The notes: generated by a model from the letters alone, not told the origin. A stretch of 62,122 nucleotides of DNA from CAYVTZ01 sp964454685 (GCA_964454685.1 CAYVTZ010000016.1:1-62122); one strand, 5' to 3'. Shown: positions 8,327 to 17,347, counted from the stretch's first letter. Made by a program: numbers and translations.

Positions 8327-9421
8327 ATGAAGAAGAAAAGATTAGCTTGTTTTGTGGTAGCAGCTTTGTTATGTACTTCTCTGGTTGGATGTAGTACAAT
8401 TAACGATGTTGCTGCGCAAAGCAGCGCGCAGCCGGCACAGGCAGAGCAACCTGCGCAAGAACAAGCGGCGGAGCCCACACAGGCACAACCGGCAGGCAAT
8501 GCCTATGTTGGGAGTGAGGAAGAGGTATACTATATGGTGGCGTTCCTTTCGGGACATCCTTTCTGGGTGGGATGCTACGAAGGCGCAAAGACCGCTGCAA
8601 AGCAGCTGGGCGTGACTGTGAAATTTGGGGGAGACCCGGAATATGATGTGAACAAAGCAGTTGCTGCGTTTGAACAAACGGTTGCAATGCAGCCCAAAGC
8701 AATTTTGCTTACTTGCATCACGCCAGAGCCGTTCGTGGAGCCCATCAACAATGCCGTTGCCGGCGGGGTGCCGGTAATCACATACGATTCGGATTCACCA
8801 AACTCAAACCGCTTGAGTTTCTGCTCGACGGATAATGCTTATCTTGGAAGCTTCCTCTGCAAGTACTTTGCGGAAGAATTACTGGAAGGCGGAAAAGGCG
8901 TAGTGGGGATCACGGGACGTCCCGACCAATTAAACATTCGTCAGCGCATGGACGGATTCCAAACGGAAGCTCAGAATTATCCGGATATGACGATTGCAAA
9001 CGTTGTGGACAACAAAGGCGATGTTACAAAAGCAACGGCTGCTGTAACTGCGATGATTCAGTCCTCGCCGGAAATCAGTGTGATTTTTGCGGCGGACGGG
9101 ATTGGTGCGGCGGGTGCAGCGCAGGCAATCACAGATCTCGGCAGAAATGATATAAAAATTATGACAGTTGACTCCACTCAAGACATTTTGGATCAAATTA
9201 AGAGCGGAGAAATCTATGGAACAGTGGCGCAAAATACATTTAACATGGGCTATTGGGCGATGATGGAGGCATATGCGTATACGCACGATTTGGTTGACCC
9301 GTTTAGTGACTGGGAGTCCAAAGGAACCAGCCCGCTTCCGCCATTTGTGAATACCGGTGTGGACATTGTAACAGCAGAAAATGCTGACAGTTTTGTTGTC
9401 AATCCGACACCTGCAATGTAA
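8327..9421 (+). CDS. Sugar-binding lipoprotein of the first ABC importer (periplasmic-binding protein type I)
   Basis: The 364-residue protein carries a lipoprotein signal with lipobox LVGC, lipidation expected at C22. A Gln/Ala/Pro-rich spacer (about 30-58) joins it to a ribose-binding-protein-like fold (DVNKAVAAFEQTVAMQPKAI, FAADGIGAAGAAQAI, DSTQDILDQI). It should capture the substrate outside the membrane and pass it to the permease. TGGAGGAAG at 8313-8321 sets the start at 8327 and not the in-frame ATG at 8312. The gene ends the importer operon; a GC-rich hairpin follows at 9433. Confidence 0.92.
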   Translation: MKKKRLACFVVAALLCTSLVGCSTINDVAAQSSAQPAQAEQPAQEQAAEPTQAQPAGNAYVGSEEEVYYMVAFLSGHPFWVGCYEGAKTAAKQLGVTVKFGGDPEYDVNKAVAAFEQTVAMQPKAILLTCITPEPFVEPINNAVAGGVPVITYDSDSPNSNRLSFCSTDNAYLGSFLCKYFAEELLEGGKGVVGITGRPDQLNIRQRMDGFQTEAQNYPDMTIANVVDNKGDVTKATAAVTAMIQSSPEISVIFAADGIGAAGAAQAITDLGRNDIKIMTVDSTQDILDQIKSGEIYGTVAQNTFNMGYWAMMEAYAYTHDLVDPFSDWESKGTSPLPPFVNTGVDIVTAENADSFVVNPTPAM

Positions 9422-9432
9422 TACATTCATGT

Positions 9433-9464
9433 GCGAGGGATCGGGCAAGGGCGTCCATCCCTCG
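9433..9464 (+). terminator. Hairpin after the receptor gene (no U tract)
   Basis: GCGAGGGAT (9433-9441) and ATCCCTCGC (9456-9464) are exact complements around 14 bases. No T run follows, so it may protect the 3' end of the receptor message or act as a weak stop. Confidence 0.45.
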
Positions 9465-9535
9465 CAAATCGATTTGAGGAATCTGTGATCCTGCTTATGA
9501 ATCAAATTGGGGTGCGCATGGTGGGAAATGTCTAA

Positions 9536-11350
9536 GTGAAAGTAGCAATGAGAGGTTTCTTCTTTCTAAAAAATATACGCGGTAAATTGTTTGCAATTAT
9601 TACAGTGATACTGTTGGTGCTGCTGATGGTTTATTTCGCCGTGTTTTATTCGGAAGTCAAGACGACTTTTCAAGAGCAGTTTTCCTCTCTGATGATCAAT
9701 GACATTAATCGAGCGATGGAAACGATTGAGTCCAATTTGATTTTCTTTGAGCAAGTTGGATTTAACATCATGTATCAACAAGATTTCGTGAATGCGATGA
9801 AAGATTTGCAAGATGAGATACGACGAGGCAAAGAAATATCTCCGGAGCTGATTGAACGGCTGCGACGTGTCTTGATCAGCCAGCCACCGACATACTTGGC
9901 GCAATTTGAATATTATGGTCTGCATGAAATTCGCCTGTGCATCAACGATACAAGCATTGAAATCAGTACAAATCCGCAAAACCAAAACATGAATGCTTCG
10001 GAGTTGTTTCGGGCAATGGATACGAGTACACGCAGTTTGCACCAAAAGGCATGGAGAAGTAATGATTCCTTTCGGGGACTAAGTAATGTGCAGCAGGGCA
10101 GCGTGCTGCGATTCGAACCGATTGAAGCGACTGTAACGAGACCTTCGGGGCTGCTTGCGTTTGTGATAGACGGATATTACTTCAGGGATCACTTTAACGA
10201 AAAGATCACGGGAGAGGGTTCGCAGGCACTGGTGCTAAGCAAGGAAGACGTTTTGATCACCTATCACGATGAAGCGTTGGTTGGAACGCTGCCGCCGGAA
10301 TTTGTACTGTTAAACCAGCGTCTTAATTCCAGCACGGAGCGAACTGGCAGTTTTGATTATGATTTAGACGGGATGAATTTTCTGGCAGTATACAGCAAGT
10401 CGCCCTATACAGGATGGAAGTATGTGAGACTTTTGCCGATGAATGTCTTGGAAAAAGCGATGTTTGATGTGCCTAGGATCACATTTTATGTTTTGTTGGT
10501 GTTGCTGTGCGCGCTGGTTGGAACATGGATGTTTACCGGGTTCTTCTATAAGCCGATCCGTTGCATCGTTCTTGCAATGAAGCATGTTGAAAAAGGTGAT
10601 TTCAAACAAAAAATTACGGAAGTGCGCTCGGACGAATTTATGGAAGTGTACAATGGATTTAATACCATGACGCGTGAGATCAAAAACCTGTTGGATAATT
10701 TGACCGATGAGCGCATTGTAAATCAAGAACTGCAAATTAAATTTTTGCAATCGCAAATCAATCCGCATTTTTTGTATAACACGCTAAACTCCATGTATGC
10801 GATTGCGTCGATCCACAATGTAGACGAGCTTTCTCAGATGATTATGATGTTGTCGAGATTTTATAAGAACCGTCTTGGAAAAGGAATGCAGGAGAGCACA
10901 CTGAGTACGGCAGTGGAACTCGCGAATGACTATGTTGCGATTCAGAATATTCGCTTCAATGGGAAAATCTCGTATAATTGCAGCATTCCGACAGAGTTGC
11001 TTGGATGTATTGTGCCTGCACTGCTGATTCAGCCGATTGTGGAGAATGCGATTTTTCATGGAATCGAGCCAAGCGCACATCGCGGCATCGTACATGTTGA
11101 AGCGTACACCCGGGAGGATTTCTTGTACATCTGTATCCGGGACAACGGCGTAGGCATGGATGAGCAGACGGTGCTGGCATTGAACATTGCCGTTCATGAG
11201 GTGTCTGAAGAAACGAGATTTACTGGCGCGCTCAATAACATTGACCAGTTGCTTAAAATGAAATATGGTGCGAGCTCCGGTCTTGAAATAGCAAGCATCA
11301 AAAACGAAGGCACCCTCGTGCGAGTGAAGATCCCAAGGCAATTCCTTTAG
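9536..11350 (+). CDS. Sensor histidine kinase, YesM/LytS-type (HPK7)
   Basis: The 604-residue protein has TM1 at about 22-44, an extracytoplasmic sensor of roughly 270 residues and TM2 at about 312-335. A HAMP-like linker, the His_kinase motif QSQINPHFLYNTLNS and a C-terminal HATPase (VENAIFHG, RDNGVGM) follow. Kinases of this group usually pair with AraC-type regulators, here encoded at 13081, and control carbohydrate uptake. The GTG at 9536 is preferred for the loosely spaced GTGGGA before it; ATG at 9548 is the alternative and would shorten the protein by four residues. The location just after the importer suggests that it senses that substrate, possibly through the receptor. Confidence 0.88.
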   Translation: MKVAMRGFFFLKNIRGKLFAIITVILLVLLMVYFAVFYSEVKTTFQEQFSSLMINDINRAMETIESNLIFFEQVGFNIMYQQDFVNAMKDLQDEIRRGKEISPELIERLRRVLISQPPTYLAQFEYYGLHEIRLCINDTSIEISTNPQNQNMNASELFRAMDTSTRSLHQKAWRSNDSFRGLSNVQQGSVLRFEPIEATVTRPSGLLAFVIDGYYFRDHFNEKITGEGSQALVLSKEDVLITYHDEALVGTLPPEFVLLNQRLNSSTERTGSFDYDLDGMNFLAVYSKSPYTGWKYVRLLPMNVLEKAMFDVPRITFYVLLVLLCALVGTWMFTGFFYKPIRCIVLAMKHVEKGDFKQKITEVRSDEFMEVYNGFNTMTREIKNLLDNLTDERIVNQELQIKFLQSQINPHFLYNTLNSMYAIASIHNVDELSQMIMMLSRFYKNRLGKGMQESTLSTAVELANDYVAIQNIRFNGKISYNCSIPTELLGCIVPALLIQPIVENAIFHGIEPSAHRGIVHVEAYTREDFLYICIRDNGVGMDEQTVLALNIAVHEVSEETRFTGALNNIDQLLKMKYGASSGLEIASIKNEGTLVRVKIPRQFL

Positions 11351-11382
11351 AAGCTCTGTAATCGTTAGAGTACATCACAAAG

Positions 11383-11409
11383 CATTCGGTTTGGGTGATA
11401 AACCGAATG
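11383..11409. promoter_or_regulatory. Perfect 10-bp inverted repeat
   Basis: CATTCGGTTT (11383-11392) and AAACCGAATG (11400-11409) pair exactly around a 7-base spacer, GGGTGAT. No T run follows. It sits between the kinase stop and the VOC gene and may be an RNA hairpin or an operator. The 10-11 bp arms and 7-base spacer recall the repeat at 5654-5682, although the bases differ. Confidence 0.45.
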
Positions 11410-11613
11410 ACAGATTCAAACACTAAAATTCAAAATGAGCAAATCCATCAGCCGTCATTGCAATGAAGGGCTGCTAGATCAGTCTTGCTTGTTTTGAGTG
11501 GTTCGCAGTTATGATTGATCAGGATAAGACTTTTTCTGCTCCCTTGCTGGTGCGCTGTTTGGCACGGCTGCGTTAAGGGGGCGGCAATGACACGTAATAT
11601 GGAGGAAACAGGC

Positions 11614-12636
11614 ATGGAAACAAAAGAGATAAAAAGCATTAATTCGAACCGTAGATTGGTTCAAATTGGCATTATCGTTGAAGATATTGACGTATCAATG
11701 GCAGCATGGTATAAACATTTAAGTGTTGGCCCCTTTCAGGTATACCGCCTGGATCATACGATGATTGAAAATCTGTACACACAAGACCCGGAACATGCGG
11801 AATTTGAGCTTGCGCTGGCAACGGCAACGCTTGGGAACATACAGATTGAGCTGATCCAACCAATTCGTGGGGAAACCATTTTTAGCGATTATTTCACGAA
11901 ATATGGCGGCGGTGTGCATCACATCAAAGAACTATGTGACGATGTCGATAGCTTTTTGGAACATGTGAAGGGCACTCTTGAGCCCATCATGCGAGGCGGA
12001 AGCAAAGAGGAAGGGTTTTGCTTTTTGGAGAATGACGAGCTGAAAATGGTTTACGAGGTTGGGAAGGAAGGTGAATTTAACTATGCGCAGAAAGTGCGTA
12101 TTTTCCCGGAGGGAGATGTCTCTGACTTAATTGAATTTAACAAAAACCGTGAAATAACTCAAATCGGCGTAGTCGTGAACGATTACAAATCGGCAATCAA
12201 GACCTGGCATGAACAGCTGGGCTATGGTCCTTTTCGTGTCTATCGATTCAATGACGAAAATACGGACAACATGTATTTGAACGGAGCATGTATCGATGAT
12301 GAAAAATTTCAGTTTTATGTGATTCATGCGCTGATTGGAGGATTGCAGTTCGAACTATTGCAAGCGGAATATGGCGCTTCTTCGTATGAGGAATTTATCA
12401 ACAATTACGGAGAAGGGGTGCACCATATTAAAGAATCCATCAAAAATGATGATGAAAAGATGATTTCCTTTATAGAAAAAATAGAACAATCTGGTTGCGA
12501 GCTATATTTTAAAGGTAGATGCCAGAATGACTTGTTTTACTACTTCAAGGCAGACGGACTGAATTGCGTATATGAAATTGGCAACAGCCCTGAACTTGCC
12601 ATGGAAGCGTATGAAACATATTATGGAAACGAATGA
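11614..12636 (+). CDS. Two-domain VOC (glyoxalase/methylmalonyl-CoA-epimerase-like) protein
   Basis: The 340-residue protein contains two related VOC halves (about 12-155 and 170-325). Each has the pattern QIG(I/V)xV, an E in IELIQ or FELLQ, GVHHIKE, and a late VYE(V/I)G. Methylmalonyl-CoA epimerase uses a His in the first position; here both halves carry Gln. Metal binding is still possible through Q/E/H/E, but the reaction is unknown. GGAGG at 11600-11604 sets the start at 11614, not the upstream ATG at 11587. It lies between the kinase and the regulator of a carbohydrate-type two-component system, so a role in the metabolism of the imported compound is likely. Confidence 0.82.
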   Translation: METKEIKSINSNRRLVQIGIIVEDIDVSMAAWYKHLSVGPFQVYRLDHTMIENLYTQDPEHAEFELALATATLGNIQIELIQPIRGETIFSDYFTKYGGGVHHIKELCDDVDSFLEHVKGTLEPIMRGGSKEEGFCFLENDELKMVYEVGKEGEFNYAQKVRIFPEGDVSDLIEFNKNREITQIGVVVNDYKSAIKTWHEQLGYGPFRVYRFNDENTDNMYLNGACIDDEKFQFYVIHALIGGLQFELLQAEYGASSYEEFINNYGEGVHHIKESIKNDDEKMISFIEKIEQSGCELYFKGRCQNDLFYYFKADGLNCVYEIGNSPELAMEAYETYYGNE

Positions 12637-13080
12637 GGGAGTTGCGTCCGAAACGAAAGCACATGAACGCTTAGTTGAAATAGTAAGAGATGGACGGGGC
12701 AATGAGCGCGCCTTCAGCGGAGGATCGTGTAACCAAAGCATGTGATCGGGAAAATTCACCTTGCGCGGTGAAAAAATTCCGGTGTAACGTTGAGGCGCGC
12801 GCGGCAACGGTGGGTAGCATCGGATGGATCCGATCACTCGATCAAGCTACTGGCAGAGGTTGGCTTTCAAACGCTGCATCGGGTATGTGTGCGATAGTAG
12901 TTTTCCGGATGTGTGCCAAGCAGGGGGCCATGTGGCAGGGCAGGAGAAGAGAATTGGGTAAGCGCTGCCACGGTTAGCTGCATGCAAAGAGGAAGAGCGG
13001 CGAGGTCGAGCAGCAGAGGAATGCTTTGGAGATCGGATGCGCAGAGCAATGGAAAGAACAGAAACAAATAGGGTGCAAAC
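12637..13080. other. Unassigned 444-base intergenic region
   Basis: No convincing gene is present; the one plus-strand open frame (12690-12977) has odd composition and no ribosome site. An imperfect hairpin built on TTCACC/GGTGAA lies near 12757-12780, and ATCGGA/TCCGAT form a small palindrome near 12818. The region is more GC-rich than a normal promoter gap and could be an untranslated leader of the regulator gene or decayed sequence. Confidence 0.4.
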
Positions 13081-13815
13081 ATGTTGAAGCTATTGATTGT
13101 GGAAGATGAATTTTGGGTTCGCCAGCGTCTTGTGACGGGGTTTGACTGGAAGGGAATTGGATTTCGCACGGTGTTCGAGGCGGAAAACGGACAGCAAGCA
13201 CTGGAACTATACCAAAAAGAACTTCCGGACATTATTATCACAGACATCCGCATGCCGCTGATTAGCGGCCTGGATTTGATCAAAGAACTAAAGCGCTTGA
13301 AAACAAAATCTCGCATTATTATTATTAGCGGCTATGAGGACTTTGAATTTGCGAGAGAGGCGCTGCGGTTAGGCGTGATTGACTATCTGATCAAGCCCAT
13401 TGAAGAATTTGCTTTGCTTGAGTCTGTAAAAAATTGTATCAATGCAACCGGAGAAGAACTGTCCGAGCAGGAAGAGCCGCCGTCAGACGTTACCAGAAAA
13501 ATCATTCGGAAGGCATTGGATTATATGGAGCAGAATTATTATGCGCATATTACGATGTCAAGCGTTGCGGACTATGTACATTTGAGCTCGGCATATTTTT
13601 GCAGAATTTTCCGCGAGGAATTGGGGCATACGTTTACTGAGCACCTGATACAAATGCGCATGAACAAGGTTTGTGAGCTTTTGGCTGACCCTACCCTAAA
13701 GATTTCCGAGATCGCGCTTGAAGCCGGCTTTACGGACATGAAGTATTTTTACAAATTGTTTAAGCGATACTATCACATGAAACCAACAACATATCGTGAG
13801 GAGTGCCTCCGTTAG
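13081..13815 (+). CDS. Response regulator with AraC-type DNA-binding domain (YesN-like)
   Basis: The 244-residue protein has an N-terminal receiver (1-125) with acidic pocket E8/D9, phosphoacceptor D55 in ITDIRMP and the late Lys in LIKP. A C-terminal AraC/XylS double helix-turn-helix (about 140-244, ending AGFTDMKYFYKLFKRY) follows. It lacks the long middle region of larger YesN proteins. It is the expected partner of the kinase at 9536 and a likely activator of the importer operon at 5724. The ribosome site before 13081 is weak (AGGGTG). A symmetric hairpin follows the stop. Confidence 0.9.
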   Translation: MLKLLIVEDEFWVRQRLVTGFDWKGIGFRTVFEAENGQQALELYQKELPDIIITDIRMPLISGLDLIKELKRLKTKSRIIIISGYEDFEFAREALRLGVIDYLIKPIEEFALLESVKNCINATGEELSEQEEPPSDVTRKIIRKALDYMEQNYYAHITMSSVADYVHLSSAYFCRIFREELGHTFTEHLIQMRMNKVCELLADPTLKISEIALEAGFTDMKYFYKLFKRYYHMKPTTYREECLR

Positions 13816-13826
13816 GAGAGAGTGAG

Positions 13827-13863
13827 AAAACATGAGTGCGAAAATTTTTCGCACTCATGTTTT
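13827..13863. terminator. Bidirectional intrinsic terminator
   Basis: AAAACATGAGTGCGAAAA and its complement lie back to back with almost no spacer. The A/T flanks give a T run in both directions, so it can stop transcripts from either side. It separates the YesN-like gene from the next two-component system. Confidence 0.75.
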
Positions 13864-14207
13864 ATTGTGGGGAATGCGCTGGGTTTTTTAAATGCAATCG
13901 CTGAAATCAACAAAAGCGGTGGGAGCGAACCCTTGCTATGGGAGGACGGTGGGGCATCCGGTCGATCACCCGCAGCGTAAGAAGGTACTGCAGGGTGATG
14001 ATTTGTGCCGGGAAAGCGGTGCACAGTCATTTGCAATTTTTTTCTTGATTTCCGGCAGCAAAATGAATAGAATGAGCACTGGCGTATCTCGAGGATGGGT
14101 GAAGGAGTTTTGAGGGAATTGTAACACGGTTGTAACACGAATGTGATAATATCAATGAGCAGAGTTGCTTTTATGAGTGACGCGGAATATGCCAGGGAGG
14201 GAAACGA
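13864..14207. other. Intergenic region before the OmpR-type two-component system
   Basis: No gene can be supported; an open frame at 13892-14113 lacks a ribosome site and family resemblance. The last 90 bases hold the direct repeats and promoter-like sequence described at 14119. The rest shows nothing recognisable. Confidence 0.4.
14119..14152 (+). promoter_or_regulatory. Tandem TTGTAACACG direct repeat and promoter of the two-component operon
   Basis: TTGTAACACG occurs at 14119-14128 and 14130-14139, a spacing of 11 bp that fits two OmpR-type subunits on one face of the helix. A -10-like TAATAT lies at 14147-14152, seven bases after the second copy. An almost identical pair stands before the dehydratase gene at 16296. 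The natural reading is an activator site of the regulator encoded at 14208, giving autoregulation. Confidence 0.6.
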
Positions 14208-14858
14208 ATGAAAATACTGATTGCGGAAGATGATCTAGATATGCGAAAAATTTTGTCCTTGTATCTTGAAAAAGAAGAATATGAGGTGCATGCGGTGGCA
14301 AATGGTGAAGAAGCTGTGGACTATTTGACGGAGCATGCAGTTGACCTGCTGCTTTTGGACTGGATGATGCCGGAGAAAAACGGAATCGACGTATGCAAGC
14401 AAGTGCGTATGATGCAGATTCCGGTGAAAATACTGATGCTGACGGCAAAAAGTGAGAATGATAACGAATTTGTAGGGCTGGCGAGCGGTGCAGACGACTA
14501 TCTTAGAAAGCCATTTGACATTAAAGTGCTGTTGCTGCGCATCAAAAAACTATGCAGGCAGGAAGAACTTTTGCGGTGCGGACATTTGACGCTGAATCAG
14601 GAAAGCTATGAAGTGCAAAAGGCAGGGGAGGCGATTGCGCTGACGAAAACGGAATTTGAACTTTTGCGATACTTTATGATTAACAAAGGCGTGACGCTTT
14701 CGCGCGAACAGCTTTTGGATCGTGTTTGGGGGCCGGAATACACCGGAGAGATGCGCACGGTGGACACGCACGTCCGGCGCTTGAGAGGGAAGATTGGCGA
14801 GGGATTTATCAGAACACACGTCGGGTTGGGATATGTGCTGGAGGGCGTGCATGAATAA
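14208..14858 (+). CDS. OmpR/PhoB-family response regulator
   Basis: The 216-residue protein has a receiver domain (1-115) with E7/D8, phosphoacceptor D51 in LLLLDWMMP, the Thr in LMLTA and the Lys in LRKP. The C-terminal winged helix (about 125-216) includes LTKTEFELLRYF and RTVDTHVRRLRGKIG. It should bind tandem direct repeats, and two such sites lie upstream of it and of the dehydratase/MurG-like operon. AGGGAGGG precedes the start. The last codons overlap the kinase gene by eight bases, so both are translated together. Confidence 0.93.
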   Translation: MKILIAEDDLDMRKILSLYLEKEEYEVHAVANGEEAVDYLTEHAVDLLLLDWMMPEKNGIDVCKQVRMMQIPVKILMLTAKSENDNEFVGLASGADDYLRKPFDIKVLLLRIKKLCRQEELLRCGHLTLNQESYEVQKAGEAIALTKTEFELLRYFMINKGVTLSREQLLDRVWGPEYTGEMRTVDTHVRRLRGKIGEGFIRTHVGLGYVLEGVHE

Positions 14859-16227
14859 GCTATCGAGAAAATTTATTTTCGGGATAACGGTCATCCTGCT
14901 TTGCACGATGGCCGCTTCGCTTCTGCTCAATTCCAATCTGACTTCACGGTATTATTTATATGAAAAAAAGAAGGAACTGGATGGCGTTTGCGACCGTTTG
15001 GAGCAATCAGTGCGGAACGGGGAGGGGGAGCAGGCCATTGCGGCACTGGAAGAATCCGAAGATGTTACCATTGTCTCGCTAAGCAACCGTGAGAATCTCG
15101 ATCAGTTGAACGAGCAACTGAGAGACTCCTTGAGCGCCAAGGGGATCGGCTTTCAAAAGTTTTGGCTTTGGGAGGGTGATTATGAGAAACTGGAGGAAAG
15201 CGGACGCAAGATTTCCATATACAATCAGGGCAAGCTGAATTACAGTCTGTTGGTGGAATATATGGAAATCGGTACAGAATTATATGTGGTGGCGACCATT
15301 ATTCCACATGCCGCAGACGCAATCAGCATCATTAACACGGTGACTACAGGCATTATGGCTTTATCGATGCTGGTGACGATTGTGCTGATGGCGGCGCTGT
15401 TTAAGCGCATCACAAGGCCGCTGGATTTGATGAAACGACAGGCGGATGACATTGCCATGCGAAAATTTCATCCGGTGGTAGTGGATTCGCGTGACGAGCT
15501 GGGAACGGTCGCCGCCAGCATGAACCAGATGTGTGTTGAAATACAAAACTATCAAAATGAATTGCTGGATAAAAACATACAGATGGAGGAGCTGCTGGAT
15601 GGTGTGGCGCATGATCTGAAAACGCCGATTGCACTTGTGAAGGCGTATGCCTCAGGCATCAAGGATGGTATGGATGACGGCACGTTTTTAGACACAATCA
15701 TTCGACAAAACGACCGGATGGGGGCAATGGTGGAAAGCCTGCTGTATTTATCGCGTATGAAGCGGCGGGAGCTGGACGTGCATCAGGTATCACTGGACAC
15801 GGAGCTGAGGCAACTTTTGGAGGAACAATCCATCTTGGCGGAGCGTGACGACATAGACATTCAATCCGAAATTTGCGACTCGGCGACGATTCGCAGCAAT
15901 CAGGAGCTGGTGGCTTTGATTTTAAGCAATCTGCTGTCCAATGCCCTTAAATATTCTTCGGGAAAGGAGATTAAAGTGTTGCTGGCTGCTGCGCAGAATG
16001 GCTATCTGTTTGAAATTGTCAACGAGACAGAAGCAAAGCTGAATCTTCCGCAGATTTGGGAGCCGTTTTATGTGGGGGAAGAGTCCCGCAACAAGGATTT
16101 ATCCGGAACGGGGCTGGGACTTGCGCTGGTGAAACACAGTGCCGAACAAATCGGGTGCACGATAGAATGCAGCATGGATGCGGGTAAAATTATTTTTCGG
16201 GTATTGTTTCAAGATATTGAGGCATAA
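14851..16227 (+). CDS. Sensor histidine kinase partner of the OmpR-type regulator
   Basis: The 458-residue protein has TM1 at about 8-28, an extracytoplasmic domain of ~135 residues and TM2 at about 165-190. HAMP, a HisKA motif with the phosphorylated His in GVAHDLKTPIALVK, and a HATPase with NLLSNALKYS and GTGLGLALVKH follow. The architecture resembles VanS- and envelope-stress-type kinases, but the ligand is unknown. The ATG at 14851 lies inside the end of the regulator gene after CTGGAGGG. A terminator closes the operon. Confidence 0.92.
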   Translation: MNKLSRKFIFGITVILLCTMAASLLLNSNLTSRYYLYEKKKELDGVCDRLEQSVRNGEGEQAIAALEESEDVTIVSLSNRENLDQLNEQLRDSLSAKGIGFQKFWLWEGDYEKLEESGRKISIYNQGKLNYSLLVEYMEIGTELYVVATIIPHAADAISIINTVTTGIMALSMLVTIVLMAALFKRITRPLDLMKRQADDIAMRKFHPVVVDSRDELGTVAASMNQMCVEIQNYQNELLDKNIQMEELLDGVAHDLKTPIALVKAYASGIKDGMDDGTFLDTIIRQNDRMGAMVESLLYLSRMKRRELDVHQVSLDTELRQLLEEQSILAERDDIDIQSEICDSATIRSNQELVALILSNLLSNALKYSSGKEIKVLLAAAQNGYLFEIVNETEAKLNLPQIWEPFYVGEESRNKDLSGTGLGLALVKHSAEQIGCTIECSMDAGKIIFRVLFQDIEA

Positions 16228-16243
16228 ATGACAGAAAGAACAG

Positions 16244-16271
16244 GGTCGGCTTTCCAAGCCGATCTTTTTTT
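16244..16271 (+). terminator. Terminator of the two-component operon
   Basis: GGTCGGCTT and AAGCCGATC pair around TCC, directly followed by TTTTTTT. It separates the two-component pair from the dehydratase operon, which therefore has its own promoter. Confidence 0.85.
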
Positions 16272-16295
16272 GTAAACTTTTTGTGTTGTTGCGAA

Positions 16296-16335
16296 TTGTC
16301 AAACGGCTGTAACACGGTGTGTGTAGAGTTAGGAT
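16296..16335 (+). promoter_or_regulatory. Second tandem repeat (TTGTCAAACG/CTGTAACACG) before the dehydratase gene
   Basis: TTGTCAAACG (16296-16305) and CTGTAACACG (16307-16316) are spaced by 11 bp and match the pair at 14119 at most positions. Candidate -10 boxes are TAGAGT (16324) or TAGGAT (16330). The arrangement suggests control of the downstream pair by the OmpR-type regulator at 14208. Confidence 0.55.
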
Positions 16336-16363
16336 ACCAAAAAGAAAGTGTGAGGTGAACCGC

Positions 16364-17347
16364 ATGAAAAATAAAAAAGTATTAGTGACTGGCGGAACAG
16401 GCTCTTTGGGGTATGGGATGATTCGGGAACTTTTGAACCGGAACGTGGGCAAGATTAAAGTTTATGCACGCAACGAGGCTCAGATGGTGAAGTTGATACG
16501 GAACTTTGATACGCCCAAGCTGGTGCCGGTGATTGGGGATGTTCGGGATCGTGTGGCATTGCAAAAGGCTTGTCAGGACTGCGATGTGATTTTTCACCTG
16601 GCTGCGCTCAAGCACGTGCCCATTTGCGAAGCGATGCCGGTGGAGGCGATTAAAACCAATATCATCGGAACGCAAAATGTGATTGACTGTGCCATTGCGG
16701 CGCAGGCGGAGAAAATGATTTACATTTCCACGGACAAGGCAGTGGATGCGAGCGGCGCATACGGCTGCACCAAGCGACTGGGAGAAAAACTGGTTTTGGC
16801 GGCGGATCAACAATCGCGGAGCACACGATTTATGGCGTTCCGCAGTGGAAATCTGCTAGGCAGCGCCGGAAGCGTTTTACCGCTTTTTCAAAGCCAGATT
16901 GCGAATGCAGGTGCGGTAACGCTGACGGATGAACACATGACGCGGTTTTTCATTACGATTGAAAAGGCGACCAAGCTACTTTGTGAAATTGCGGAGCGTG
17001 GCACGGGCGGCGAGATTTTTCTGCCGGTGATGCAGTCGCTGGCAATCAAGGACATTGCGCAATACCTGCTGCGCAGAAGCGGGCTGGATGACCATAACGT
17101 GAAGGTGATTGGCATTCGCCCCGGGGAAAGGCTGCACGAGCAAATGGTTGCCGATACAGAGCTGAGCGATGTGTTTCGGATGACGAACGACTTGTTTTTT
17201 GTGGGCAGGAAGGAATTGCGCGCAGCGGACGGTGGGAGTTTGAGTCAGGTGCGCGGCTATCCGTATCAATCGGACAAGGCTGTGATTTCGTATGAGCAGG
17301 CGACGGCGTTTTTACAGGCCGCAGGAATTATGGGAGGCATACAATGA
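16364..17347 (+). CDS. PseB/CapD-like UDP-N-acetylhexosamine 4,6-dehydratase
   Basis: The 327-residue extended short-chain dehydrogenase has the NAD(P) motif GGTGSLG, the catalytic STDKA and a Tyr-x-x-x-Lys (YGCTK). Later signatures RSGNLLGSAGSVLPLF, DEHMTRFFIT and IGIRPGERLHE match PseB/FnlA-type dehydratases. It should act on a UDP-GlcNAc-like sugar to give a 4-keto-6-deoxy product in the cytoplasm. GAGGTG precedes the chosen ATG at 16364. Its stop overlaps the next start (ATGA), so the two products are made together. The final sugar is unknown because no aminotransferase or reductase lies nearby. Confidence 0.85.
   Translation: MKNKKVLVTGGTGSLGYGMIRELLNRNVGKIKVYARNEAQMVKLIRNFDTPKLVPVIGDVRDRVALQKACQDCDVIFHLAALKHVPICEAMPVEAIKTNIIGTQNVIDCAIAAQAEKMIYISTDKAVDASGAYGCTKRLGEKLVLAADQQSRSTRFMAFRSGNLLGSAGSVLPLFQSQIANAGAVTLTDEHMTRFFITIEKATKLLCEIAERGTGGEIFLPVMQSLAIKDIAQYLLRRSGLDDHNVKVIGIRPGERLHEQMVADTELSDVFRMTNDLFFVGRKELRAADGGSLSQVRGYPYQSDKAVISYEQATAFLQAAGIMGGIQ

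Noticed and set aside
12690..12977. 95-codon plus-strand frame between the VOC and regulator genes
   Set aside because: Odd composition, no ribosome site, no family resemblance.
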